64,000 nt of DNA from Candidatus Roizmanbacteria bacterium RIFCSPLOWO2_02_FULL_40_13 (GTDB lineage Bacteria; Patescibacteriota; Microgenomatia; UBA1406; GWC2-37-13): NCBI GenBank assembly GCA_001789965.1, contig MGBA01000009.1:6224-70223 (forward strand). The letters run 5' to 3'. The translations under genes and the position numbers were made by a program. Under the pieces are notes generated by a model. It worked only from the letters and a program-made list of their open reading frames with translations, was not told where the DNA came from and made no database searches. Of this stretch, positions 1 to 6,629 are shown one piece after another. The first letter of the stretch is position 1, and each line of letters opens with the position of its first letter.

Positions 1-1089
1 TTCTATTTCTAACTTCAGCCTCGTTGTTAAGAGTTTCTCGTTTATTTTTATGGCATCAATTTGCGCTATCAACTGCCGTATAAGATCTTCTTCTGTTATA
101 TATGGTTCCTCACACTCGTAATCAACTGCACGTGCACAGTGATAGTAGATATGTTTAGTAGCTCCTCCATACTTGAGCTTTTTGTACCTCTCTTCAGCAG
201 TTACACCTCCACCGCATGATCCACATTTACAGAGCACTTTAAAGGGAAATATCTTCTGATGCCAGGCACGTGGTGGAACGGTAAGTTGAGTTTGTACCTT
301 ATCAAAGAGTTCTTTTGAAATTAACGCTTCATGATTTCCTTTATAGAGCTTTCCATGATATCCAAAGTGTCCATAGTAGAAGGGGTTATTTAGAGTTGCG
401 TATATTCTTGATAACGCCATTGATTTACTATTTTTAGTGGTAAAACCTATCTCGTCCAGCCATCTTTTAATAACTCGTCCTGATTGTCCCTTCTCACCAG
501 CTCTTACAAACATCTGTTTTATAATCAAGGCCCTATCGCGGTCCACATCAATTCCACTTATTCTATTGTTAGTTAAGATGTTCTTGTAGCCAATTGGCGC
601 AACTCCCGGCCTCCATCCCATTTCACACTTTGCTCTCAGGCCTCTTTTCACATTAATACCTCTGTTATCATTCTCGAGCTTGGCTTGAGAACATAAGATC
701 ATAAGTAAAAACTTCTCGTTGGGATTGTTACTAAAGGATTGGGAATAGGTTTTGATTTGATGAAGTTTCTCTTGGTCCATAAGGTCAACAAGTTTTCCTA
801 AATCTCCTGCATTTCTGCTTAATCGGTCAGGTGCCCATGTAAGTAGCCCTGAAAATTCTCCTTGCTCAATGTCAATGAGGAGTTGATTGAAGACCGGTCT
901 TGCCCCTGATGCTTTTGCTGAATGGCTTTCCTCTCGTATTTCTTTTATAAATAGACCTTCACGGCTTGCCAAAGTCTGCATTTCTTTAATTTGAGAGTCG
1001 ATGCTCATTGCTTGACGTTCATCGCTCTCTGAAGACTTTCTCGCATACAGGCAGTATTGTGTTTTCTTATTTTTTTCTTCCTTTACCAT
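1..1089 (-). CDS. Serine recombinase (resolvase/invertase family) with zinc ribbon, C-terminus cut by window edge
   Basis: 363 codons are open from an ATG at 1089 to the window edge without a stop. The N-terminal resolvase domain has the motif YARKSS, with S19 the likely nucleophile and R17 the paired Arg, and later TWAPDRLSRN, which matches the conserved DRLxR catalytic helix. A 'recombinase' domain follows (GVAPIGYKN, then ALSRIYATLNNPFYYGHF), then a zinc beta-ribbon (CKCGSCGGG about 287-295, YHC and YEC about 318-326) and the start of a coiled coil. This order is that of large serine recombinases that integrate or excise mobile DNA through a phosphoserine intermediate. Members are usually 450-550 residues, so roughly 100 or more residues lie outside the window. 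It is the only mobility gene seen, beside two DGR-like target genes, and could be their integrase. Confidence 0.9.
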   Translation of the reverse strand, partial: MVKEEKNKKTQYCLYARKSSESDERQAMSIDSQIKEMQTLASREGLFIKEIREESHSAKASGARPVFNQLLIDIEQGEFSGLLTWAPDRLSRNAGDLGKLVDLMDQEKLHQIKTYSQSFSNNPNEKFLLMILCSQAKLENDNRGINVKRGLRAKCEMGWRPGVAPIGYKNILTNNRISGIDVDRDRALIIKQMFVRAGEKGQSGRVIKRWLDEIGFTTKNSKSMALSRIYATLNNPFYYGHFGYHGKLYKGNHEALISKELFDKVQTQLTVPPRAWHQKIFPFKVLCKCGSCGGGVTAEERYKKLKYGGATKHIYYHCARAVDYECEEPYITEEDLIRQLIAQIDAIKINEKLLTTRLKLEIE

Positions 1090-1250
1090 ACAAGACACAA
1101 GGTACCCGAATGATTAAGTGAATCAAGTGCAGAATGCTATAAGGATAGCTGCGGTAATTTTCCTATTTAAGGTGCAGATGCGTCCGAAGAACCAAGTATC
1201 TAAAAGACAAGTTACTACAAGAACAAAGACCCCAAGAATTCAAGTATCTC
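1090..1250. other. Intergenic gap, no gene recognised
   Basis: These 161 bases separate the recombinase start from the stop of the first lectin-like gene. I looked here for a DGR template repeat resembling the 3' ends of the two neighbouring genes and found none. The last ~50 bases resemble the sequence just downstream of the second paralog (2155-2204) loosely. No clear sigma-70 promoter for the recombinase was found. Confidence 0.5.
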
Positions 1251-1285
1251 TTAGGAAGGGAAGACTATCAGAGGACGAAACCCGA
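1251..1285 (-). repeat. 35-nt 3' end identical to 2205-2239, candidate DGR initiation (IMH-like) segment
   Basis: The last codons, stop and adjoining bases of copy A are identical to those of copy B over 35 nt, including every synonymous site, directly 3' of the variable codons. In known DGRs the invariant 3' end of the variable region, shared with the template repeat, directs homing. The assignment is by analogy. Confidence 0.6.
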
Positions 1286-2108
1286 GGCTGTCACTCCGAA
1301 GGCCAGGTTGATCCCAACCGACGTGCGCAAGACCACCATCGCCAGAGCGGCCCCCGATCAAACGGCTGCCAGACTCGAACTTATCCTCAAACCATTCCCA
1401 CGTTGTAGTCTCGCCCCATTCTTTATGATGCATATTACCCAGTACGTTAAACTCTATAGCCTTAGGCAGGCGCACTTGATCATCTCGTATACCAAGATCG
1501 TGGGCCAATTCAGGAAGAACAGTTTTGTCTAGTTCATTCCACGAAGTAGAAAAACGAGAAGTAGGTGTTGGAGAACCTTTTATTTTTTCTTCGTCTCTCA
1601 CGCGAGCCATTAATGGTGCCAGTGAATCTGACTCATAACTCTGTCTTCCATTATCATATTGTGGTTTTGGTGTTTTATCTATGAGCACCCAGTTTCCATC
1701 TAGAGAAGTAGCGCTATCATCTACTTTTCCTTCTGTTACTTGTTCCCAGAACCAATCGTTTGGTTTTGTAGTCCAGCCGGGCGCGTCAATGGGTTTTACT
1801 GGGATTTTGCCCCCTTTACCTCCTCTGAATCCAAGCTTCATAGCTGGTAAATAATGGGCTTCTAGGGTGGTGATCCCTTTTTCTTGTGCTCTTTGTTGTG
1901 TCTCAAGAAGTTCTTGTGGGACTGGGGGCACATCAACATCTTTACCCAAGAATGTACGCCATGCTTCTGTCTCAGACTTTACCAGATCACCTGTTGGTTC
2001 TTGAAATTCTTTTTTAGGAGTTATAAGGCGGGCTTTACCTGAACTAAAGAGTCCTTTTACTTCATCAGGAGAATATCGTAAAACGTCAGGTGAAGTTTGT
2101 TCTGTCAT
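1251..2108 (-). CDS. FGE/C-type-lectin-like protein, candidate DGR target (copy A)
   Basis: A 285-residue protein of unknown specific function. Residues about 215-225 contain VRLPKAIEFNVLGN, like the RLPTEAEWE motif of formylglycine-generating-enzyme/sulfatase-modifying folds. The tail runs WEWFEDKF, RLIGG, GGLAHV, then a closing SLGFRPLIVFPS, like the RGGSW...GFR ending of FGE/C-type-lectin modules. DGR target proteins commonly use this fold and carry their variable residues there. Compared with copy B at 2205, the first ~240 residues show ordinary divergence. Residues 245-275 differ almost only at codon positions 1 and 2, and the last 10 codons plus stop are identical in DNA. No signal peptide or membrane segment is evident. 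A promoter (TTGGTA, 17 nt, TATACT) precedes it. The fold call is from motifs, the DGR role from the codon pattern; no reverse transcriptase lies in the window. Confidence 0.8.
   Translation of the reverse strand: MTEQTSPDVLRYSPDEVKGLFSSGKARLITPKKEFQEPTGDLVKSETEAWRTFLGKDVDVPPVPQELLETQQRAQEKGITTLEAHYLPAMKLGFRGGKGGKIPVKPIDAPGWTTKPNDWFWEQVTEGKVDDSATSLDGNWVLIDKTPKPQYDNGRQSYESDSLAPLMARVRDEEKIKGSPTPTSRFSTSWNELDKTVLPELAHDLGIRDDQVRLPKAIEFNVLGNMHHKEWGETTTWEWFEDKFESGSRLIGGRSGDGGLAHVGWDQPGLRSDSLGFRPLIVFPS
1284..1376 (-). other. Candidate DGR variable region of copy A
   Basis: Codons 245-275 of copy A aligned with copy B show 15 base differences: 6 at codon position 1, 7 at position 2 and only 2 at position 3. 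In 12 of the 15, one copy carries A on the coding strand (for example GGC/GAC, CGC/AGC, AGT/TAT, CTC/ATC). Upstream codons (GGC/GGT, ACT/ACC, GAG/GAA) show normal third-position drift instead. Differences confined to non-synonymous sites that could derive from template adenines are the mark of adenine-specific mutagenic retrohoming. Boundaries are approximate. Confidence 0.65.
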
Positions 2109-2123
2109 AGGAATTTATAAGCA

Positions 2124-2152
2124 AGTATAGCAAAATCCGACCAAAATACCAA
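2124..2152 (-). promoter_or_regulatory. Promoter of lectin-like gene A
   Basis: On the minus strand TTGGTA (2147-2152) is separated by 17 nt from TATACT (2124-2129), 15 nt before the ATG at 2108. The spacing and boxes fit a sigma-70 promoter. Confidence 0.55.
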
Positions 2153-2204
2153 AAACCAAGAATATAATACCAAGAGCAAAACTACTAAGAGATCAAGGAT
2201 CTAT

Positions 2205-2239
2205 TTAGGAAGGGAAGACTATCAGAGGACGAAACCCGA
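2205..2239 (-). repeat. 35-nt 3' end identical to 1251-1285
   Basis: Second copy of the invariant segment at the 3' end of the lectin-like genes, 954 bp from the first. It includes the shared stop codon TAA and all synonymous positions of the last ten codons. Confidence 0.6.
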
Positions 2240-2330
2240 TGCTGCCATACCGAGTGCCAGGCTGATCCCAATCGACGTCAGCAAGACCACCATCGTCAGA
2301 GCTGCCCCCGATCAAACGGCGGTCAGACCC
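2238..2330 (-). other. Candidate DGR variable region of copy B
   Basis: Counterpart of 1284-1376. Amino-acid pairs A/B include G/D, S/R, R/S, H/D, G/D, L/T, S/Y, D/G and L/I, interspersed with invariant codons such as TGG GAT and GGT GGT CTT. Inferred template codons at several sites would be AAC or AAT, the usual DGR hot codons. No template copy was found in the window. Confidence 0.6.
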
Positions 2331-2973
2331 GAACTTATCTTCAAACCATTCGTAAGTACTGGTTTGACCCCATTCCTTATGATAGAGATTTCCCAAGATG
2401 TTAAATTCTATTTCCTTAGGAAGTCTTACCTTGTCTTTAGGAATATTAAGTCTTTCAGCAATTTTAGGTAAAACGTCTCCATGTAGCTCGTCCCAAGAAA
2501 GAGAGAAGCGGGATTCATCGGGAAGGTTACTCTTAAAGGGATCTTCTGGATATAGTTGTTTCCCATCATCATAGTCTGGCTTTTGAGTATTATCTATAAT
2601 AACCCAGTGACCACTAAGAGAAGGAGCATCTGCGTCAATCTTGCCACTTGTTATATTCTCCCAATACCAATCCTCGGGTTTTACATTCCAACCTGGATGA
2701 GTATCATCTTTGGCAAAAGCCATTGATGGTAAGTAATGGGCTTCAAGTGTGGTGATTCCTTCTACCTTTGCCCGCTCAAGGACGGTAAAAAGATCTGCTG
2801 GTGGCTCGGGAATATCAATGCGTCTCCCTAGAAACGACTCCCATGTGCTTGATTCTGTTTTAAGAATGTCGCTGTCAATTTCTTTGGGCTCTCTTATTAA
2901 TACGTCCGCTTTATCTTCTGAGATAAATATGGCTTTTCCGCTTTCTGCGTCTTTTCCTGCATATCTGTAAGGT

Positions 2974-3258
2974 TTGCCTTCAATTTCTCTCTACAATGCG
3001 ATGTTTTTCTTCGGATTTACGATCGTCGAATCTAATGCTACAAGCCTCATCCCTTGGCTAATATTATCTCTGTCTTCACTTTACATCTTCGCATCTCATG
3101 GAATTGTAGATTACGGAAAAGGAGTGGCGATACTTATTGGTATGGCATGTGGAGGCTATTTTGGCGCACATGTGGCGATTGAAAGGGGAGATTTATGGGT
3201 TAAGCGTTTCTTCAGTGTAGTTGTGACAATCTCTGCAATTAAATTACTGTTTTTTTAA
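2974..3258 (+). pseudogene. C-terminal fragment of a TauE/SafE (TSUP) family membrane permease
   Basis: The frame starts at a TTG right after an in-frame TAA (2968) and encodes about 94 residues. They match the end of TSUP permeases: a helix with the family's ATS-type motif (VESNATSLIPWL), then a short loop HGIVDYGKG, a glycine-rich helix ILIGMACGGYFGAHVA and a final helix VVVTISAIKLLFF. TSUP transporters of organic sulfur anions are usually about 250 residues in two repeats, so the first repeat and part of the second are missing. The break coincides with the loss of the start of the lectin-like gene on the opposite strand, so this is the stump of a gene cut by a recombination event. It is unlikely to be functional. 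Confidence 0.7.
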
Positions 3259-3262
3259 ATGA

Positions 3263-3268
3263 TACAAT
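3263..3268 (+). promoter_or_regulatory. -10 box of maf, 7 nt from ATG (leaderless)
   Basis: TACAAT ends 7 nt before the ATG at 3276, so transcription should begin at or next to the start codon. No good -35 box is seen. Confidence 0.5.
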
Positions 3269-3275
3269 CTGGGGT

Positions 3276-3851
3276 ATGAAACGGTTGATTCTTGCTTCAA
3301 AATCTCCACGGAGAAAAAAACTTCTCCAACAGTTAGGATTAAAGTTTAAAGTAGTAGACAGTGGCTTAGAAGAAAAAATTAATCCCAAATTATCTCCATC
3401 GCAACTCGCAATGAAACTTTCTCAAGAAAAAGCCCGCGTTGTTGCAAAAAGATATAAAAACTCAATCATAATTGCAGCCGATACGTTTATTACACTGGGA
3501 AAAACAATCATCGGAAAACCAAAGGATAAAAAAGACGCGAAACGAATCTTGAAAATTTTAAGTGGAAGAATGCATCCGATCATTACCGGTTTTACGGTGA
3601 TGGATTCGAACACCGGCAAATCGTCATCAAAATTCGTAGTATCCAAGGTTTGGATAAAAAAACTTGCTGAAAAAGAAATTAATGAATATGTCGCAACAGG
3701 CGAGCCAATGGATAAAGCCGGAGCATACGGCATACAGGAAAGAGGAAGTGTTTTCGTCAAGAAGATCGACGGCGACTACTTTAACGTTGTCGGATTGCCC
3801 TTACGAACTCTCACAGAAGAGCTAAAGAAGTTCGGCGTGAAAATACTATAA
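3276..3851 (+). CDS. maf: Maf-family nucleoside triphosphate pyrophosphatase
   Basis: A 191-residue protein starting MKRLILASKSPRRKKLL, the Maf signature (A/G)SxSPRR, followed by KARVVA, the AADTF motif carrying the catalytic Asp, GKPKDKKDAKRIL, and GEPMDKAGAYGIQERG near residue 145. Maf enzymes hydrolyse dTTP/UTP or modified nucleotides to the monophosphate and pyrophosphate, a house-cleaning role in the cytoplasm; the exact substrate cannot be read from the motifs. Length is normal for the family. It opens a same-strand run with a histidine phosphatase and two base-excision glycosylases, which together look like a nucleotide-sanitation and DNA-repair unit. Confidence 0.93.
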   Translation: MKRLILASKSPRRKKLLQQLGLKFKVVDSGLEEKINPKLSPSQLAMKLSQEKARVVAKRYKNSIIIAADTFITLGKTIIGKPKDKKDAKRILKILSGRMHPIITGFTVMDSNTGKSSSKFVVSKVWIKKLAEKEINEYVATGEPMDKAGAYGIQERGSVFVKKIDGDYFNVVGLPLRTLTEELKKFGVKIL

Positions 3852-3858
3852 TTATTGG

Positions 3859-4434
3859 ATGCATATTTATCTCGTTCGTCACACCCTATATCATAATCCC
3901 GAAAATATCTACGCGTTTCATCTTCCGCTCTATTTATCTCCAGAGGGAAGAAAACATGCGGGAAGAGTAGGAGATTGGTTCAAAAACAATGTTTCTTCTG
4001 CGATCCCTATTTATACGAGTCCGATTGTCCGCACCGTTCAAACAGCAGAAATCATAGCCTCAATTAATAATTTCCAAGTTCAGACAGATGAGCGTCTCAT
4101 TGAAAGTTTTTGTCCTAATCTTCAAGGGAAAAAACAGCCGGAAGATGATGAGGTAGCTTGGAAGATGCAGTGCGCCGATTCTTCCCGTGAATCAAGCGAA
4201 TCAACTCAGAAAAGAACAGTAAAATGCTTCCAGGAAAAGCTCGCCGAAGGAAAAGATTATATTTTGGTTTCTCACGGTGATCCGCTGACAGCTCTTTATT
4301 ATCATCTAATAAACAAATCCCTCGTTCCCTGTCTCTTTGACGATGAACATATAGATATCTATATCAAAAGAGGAGAGATAGTAGAGGTACAGGTATTAGA
4401 AGACGGATATCACATTGAAAGAATTAAAGTTTAA
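3859..4434 (+). CDS. Histidine phosphatase superfamily protein (phosphoglycerate-mutase-like)
   Basis: A 191-residue protein with an N-terminal LVRHT motif in which H8 would be the phosphorylated histidine and R7 its partner. It also has SPIVRTVQTAEIIA (~54-66), containing the conserved Arg, and a C-terminal LVSHGDP with the second catalytic His. This is the branch-2-like SixA/PGM fold. The substrate is unknown; members dephosphorylate sugars, nucleotides or phosphohistidine proteins. It lies 7 nt after maf and 6 nt before the MutY-like gene, so it is almost certainly co-transcribed. Confidence 0.85.
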   Translation: MHIYLVRHTLYHNPENIYAFHLPLYLSPEGRKHAGRVGDWFKNNVSSAIPIYTSPIVRTVQTAEIIASINNFQVQTDERLIESFCPNLQGKKQPEDDEVAWKMQCADSSRESSESTQKRTVKCFQEKLAEGKDYILVSHGDPLTALYYHLINKSLVPCLFDDEHIDIYIKRGEIVEVQVLEDGYHIERIKV

Positions 4435-4440
4435 CATCAT

Positions 4441-5259
4441 ATGGGTATTTCCAAACAAAAGCTTTCTGATTTCAAGAAAACGATTTGGGATTACTATAAA
4501 AAGAATAAGCGGGATCTGCCGTGGAGGGGGACAACTGATCCTTACAAAATCGTGGTTTCGGAAGTCATGCTTCAACAGACCCAAGTAGCCAGAGTTGTTC
4601 AAAAATATGCAGAATTTATCAAGGTTTTTCCAACTTTTAACTCACTAGCCGTAGCCTCAAAAGAAGAGGTTTTAAGGCTCTGGCAAGGCATGGGTTACAA
4701 TCGCCGCGCGCTCTATCTCAAAGCCCTATCTACCATAGTTATAGATGACCACAAAGGAAGGCTTCCTAATGAGCCAAACATCCTTATGAAGCTTCCTGCT
4801 ATAGGAAGCGCCACCGCAGGTTCGATCGCAGCCTTTGCATTTAACAAACCAACCGTGTTTTTGGAGACAAATATCCGCCGTGTTTTCCTTCACTTCTTTT
4901 TTCAAGGCAAAAAACAGGTGTCAGATAAAGATATTTTACCTCTTGTTGAGAAAACCTTGGATAAGGGACGCGCAAGGGAATGGTATTGGGCTCTTATGGA
5001 TTACGGTACCCTGCTTGTAAAAACAGTTCAGAATCCCAATAGAAATAGTAAACACTATGTACGTCAAAGTCCGTTTTCCGGTTCAGACCGGGAGATCAGA
5101 GGAGCTATCTTGAAACTAGTTCTTTCTAAAGGCAGGGTACATAGAAAAGACCTTTCTGATAGTCTTTCTTATGAAAACAAGAAAATCACTTTTATTCTTA
5201 ACGTCTTGGTAAAAGAAGGGTTTCTGGTAAAAAATTCCCAGATCTATACGGTACAATAA
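4441..5259 (+). CDS. MutY-like adenine DNA glycosylase lacking the Fe-S cluster motif
   Basis: A 272-residue HhH-GPD glycosylase. LPWRGTTDPYKI and SEVMLQQTQV (E41, the MutY catalytic Glu position) are clear, and the helix-hairpin-helix is LPAIGSATAGSI (119-130). Where MutY has LDGNVKRV with catalytic Asp, this protein has LETNIRRV, so Glu142 stands in for Asp. The region that normally holds four cluster-binding cysteines reads NPNRNSKHYVRQ and contains no Cys at all. The C-terminal ~70 residues resemble a winged helix (GAILKLVLSKGRVHRKDL) rather than the NUDIX-like 8-oxoG domain. It should act on mispaired adenine, but specificity is uncertain. It precedes endonuclease III by 4 nt. Confidence 0.85.
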   Translation: MGISKQKLSDFKKTIWDYYKKNKRDLPWRGTTDPYKIVVSEVMLQQTQVARVVQKYAEFIKVFPTFNSLAVASKEEVLRLWQGMGYNRRALYLKALSTIVIDDHKGRLPNEPNILMKLPAIGSATAGSIAAFAFNKPTVFLETNIRRVFLHFFFQGKKQVSDKDILPLVEKTLDKGRAREWYWALMDYGTLLVKTVQNPNRNSKHYVRQSPFSGSDREIRGAILKLVLSKGRVHRKDLSDSLSYENKKITFILNVLVKEGFLVKNSQIYTVQ

Positions 5260-5263
5260 CCCC

Positions 5264-5905
5264 ATGGATAAAGCACTACTGGCACAACGAAAAAAAAGAG
5301 CAGAGGTCATTCTTCGGGAACTCAAGAAGCTTTTTCCCAAGGCAAGCATAATGCTGAAGTATTCAAACCCATGGGAACTCCTTGTGGCAGTTATTCTTTC
5401 TGCACAGTGTACGGACAAAAAAGTAAATGAAGTAACAGAGAAATTGTTTAAAAAATATAAGAGGCTTGAGGACTATGTAAAGGCTAATCCAAGCGAATTT
5501 GAAAGGGACATATACTCTACGGGCTTCTATAAAGCCAAGACCAAAAACGTCCTTGCAACGGCAAAAATCGTTTATGAGAAGCACAAAGGGAGGATTCCCA
5601 GCACTATGGAAGAGCTGCTTGGCCTTCCCGGAGTTGCACGGAAAACCGCCAACATTGTGCTTGGTAATGTCTATCATATCTACGAGGGGATAGCCGTCGA
5701 CACCCATGTAAAACGACTTTCTAACGTCCTTGGTCTGACAACCCAAAGCGACCCAAACAAGATAGAGCAGGAATTGATGCAAATCATACCTGAAAAAGAG
5801 TGGTTTTCGACCACCTATCGATTGATCGAATATGGAAGGAAATATTGCGTTGCAAAGCGCCATAACCATGAGGACTGCCCCTTGTCAAAGGTCATAAAAA
5901 ACTGA
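5264..5905 (+). CDS. nth: Endonuclease III with degenerate Fe-S ligands
   Basis: A 213-residue protein with the full Nth core: VILSAQCTDKKVNEVT, the HhH LPGVARKTAN with catalytic Lys127, and VDTHVKRL with Asp146. It excises oxidised pyrimidines and cleaves the abasic site by beta-elimination. The C-terminal cluster loop normally reads C-x6-C-x2-C-x5-C. Here the positions are C195, H202, C205 and I211, so only two cysteines and one possible His ligand remain. Length is typical. It follows the MutY-like gene by 4 nt and ends the operon. Confidence 0.92.
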   Translation: MDKALLAQRKKRAEVILRELKKLFPKASIMLKYSNPWELLVAVILSAQCTDKKVNEVTEKLFKKYKRLEDYVKANPSEFERDIYSTGFYKAKTKNVLATAKIVYEKHKGRIPSTMEELLGLPGVARKTANIVLGNVYHIYEGIAVDTHVKRLSNVLGLTTQSDPNKIEQELMQIIPEKEWFSTTYRLIEYGRKYCVAKRHNHEDCPLSKVIKN

Positions 5906-5954
5906 CAGTTTTAAAAGGACTTTTTCAATAGGAACAACGGCTTTTTTGGAGAAC

Positions 5955-5982
5955 ACTTTAGATTGTCCTGACAGTCCAAAGT
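5955..5982. repeat. 28-nt imperfect palindrome, copy 1
   Basis: ACTTTAGATTGTC and CAGTCCAAAGT form an imperfect inverted repeat. The same 5' half recurs at 6036. No T-run follows, so a terminator role is doubtful; it could be an operator or a small dispersed repeat. Confidence 0.5.
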
Positions 5983-6035
5983 ATAAATATGGGTGCATTA
6001 GCAGGGTCACGGCCCAATTGATAAATTTACTATAT

Positions 6036-6063
6036 ACTTTAGATTGTCAGAATAATCTAAAGT
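6036..6063. repeat. 28-nt palindrome, copy 2
   Basis: ACTTTAGATT and AATCTAAAGT are perfect 10-nt arms around an 8-nt loop. It shares its first 13 bases with copy 1, lies 81 bp from it and 42 bp before mscS. Confidence 0.55.
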
Positions 6064-6093
6064 ACTGAATTTGTCATATCAATATATATAGGT

Positions 6094-6099
6094 TACAAT
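6094..6099 (+). promoter_or_regulatory. -10 box of mscS-like gene, 6 nt from ATG
   Basis: TACAAT is followed by six bases and the ATG at 6106, which predicts a leaderless transcript. Confidence 0.45.
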
Positions 6100-6105
6100 A
6101 TCCCT

Positions 6106-6624
6106 ATGGAGAGCCTTATCCGGTTTGCCAACCAACAAAACAGGTTTGTGACCGCAATCATCATCCTTTTATCAGCCTATATTCTTAGCTTTGTTTGTAA
6201 ATTAGTCATAGACTTTGTATTTAGCCGTATAAAACGGAGGGTTTCTGAAGATAGAGTACATATGCTTGCGAAAACACGTACGATTAGGACGTTACTAAAG
6301 AGCGTAGTCAACGGATTTTTCTTCTTCGTAGCTGTTATGATGATCTTGGCTCATTTTGGCCTCAATATCGTTCCGCTTCTTACCGGAGCAGGTATAGTTG
6401 GTTTAGCCTTTTCGTTTGGAGCACAGACACTTTTTAAGGATTTCATAGCCGGCTTTTTTATCATATTTGAGGATCAATTCAATATTGGAGACAAGGTTAA
6501 AATAGGAAATATTGAAGGAGAGGTTCATAAAATGACTCTTCGCATGACCGTATTGAAAGATGCAAAAGGCAACCTTATCTTCATCTCTAATTCCCAAATA
6601 GAATCAGTCACCCGCCTAAAGTAG
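6106..6624 (+). CDS. Short MscS-family mechanosensitive channel
   Basis: A 172-residue protein. An N-terminal helix (about 16-37), a second (about 65-84) and a glycine/alanine-rich pore helix (LLTGAGIVGLAFSFGAQTLFKDFIAGFFII, about 91-120) match TM3 of MscS. The beta-domain follows (FNIGDKVKIGNIEGEVHKMTLRMTVL, then GNLIFISNSQI). The protein ends there: the C-terminal alpha-beta cage domain of E. coli MscS (286 residues) is absent and only two or three membrane helices remain. It would still be expected to gate ion efflux on membrane tension. It is a single gene converging with the phosphoesterase, whose stop is 6 bp away. Confidence 0.88.
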   Translation: MESLIRFANQQNRFVTAIIILLSAYILSFVCKLVIDFVFSRIKRRVSEDRVHMLAKTRTIRTLLKSVVNGFFFFVAVMMILAHFGLNIVPLLTGAGIVGLAFSFGAQTLFKDFIAGFFIIFEDQFNIGDKVKIGNIEGEVHKMTLRMTVLKDAKGNLIFISNSQIESVTRLK

Positions 6625-6629
6625 CTTCT

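Larger units (their letters stand above)
2205..2990 (-). pseudogene. FGE/C-type-lectin-like protein, candidate DGR target (copy B), 5'-truncated
   Basis: Paralog of the neighbouring gene. An ATG at 2723 would give 172 residues (MAFAKDD...), but the same frame stays open up to 2990 and reads GKAIFISEDKADVLI, ESSTWESFLGRRIDIP and GITTLEAHYLPSM, which match copy A residues ~25-90. No ATG, GTG or TTG exists between the TAG at 2991-2993 and 2723; only a weak ATT at 2982-2984 is available. The normal start is therefore missing, and the frame stops matching copy A where a foreign permease gene begins on the other strand. The C-terminal FGE/lectin-like part, the variable codons and the 3' end are intact. 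It may be translated from ATG 2723 or an ATT, or be dead. Confidence 0.7.

Noticed and set aside
1090-1250. Possible DGR template repeat beside the target genes
   Set aside because: No stretch resembles the 3' end of the lectin-like genes with adenines at variable sites; only loose similarity to the downstream flank was seen.
1118-1532. Plus-strand ORFs of 96 and 74 codons
   Set aside because: They lie antisense to lectin-like gene A, whose homology and codon pattern prove the minus frame.
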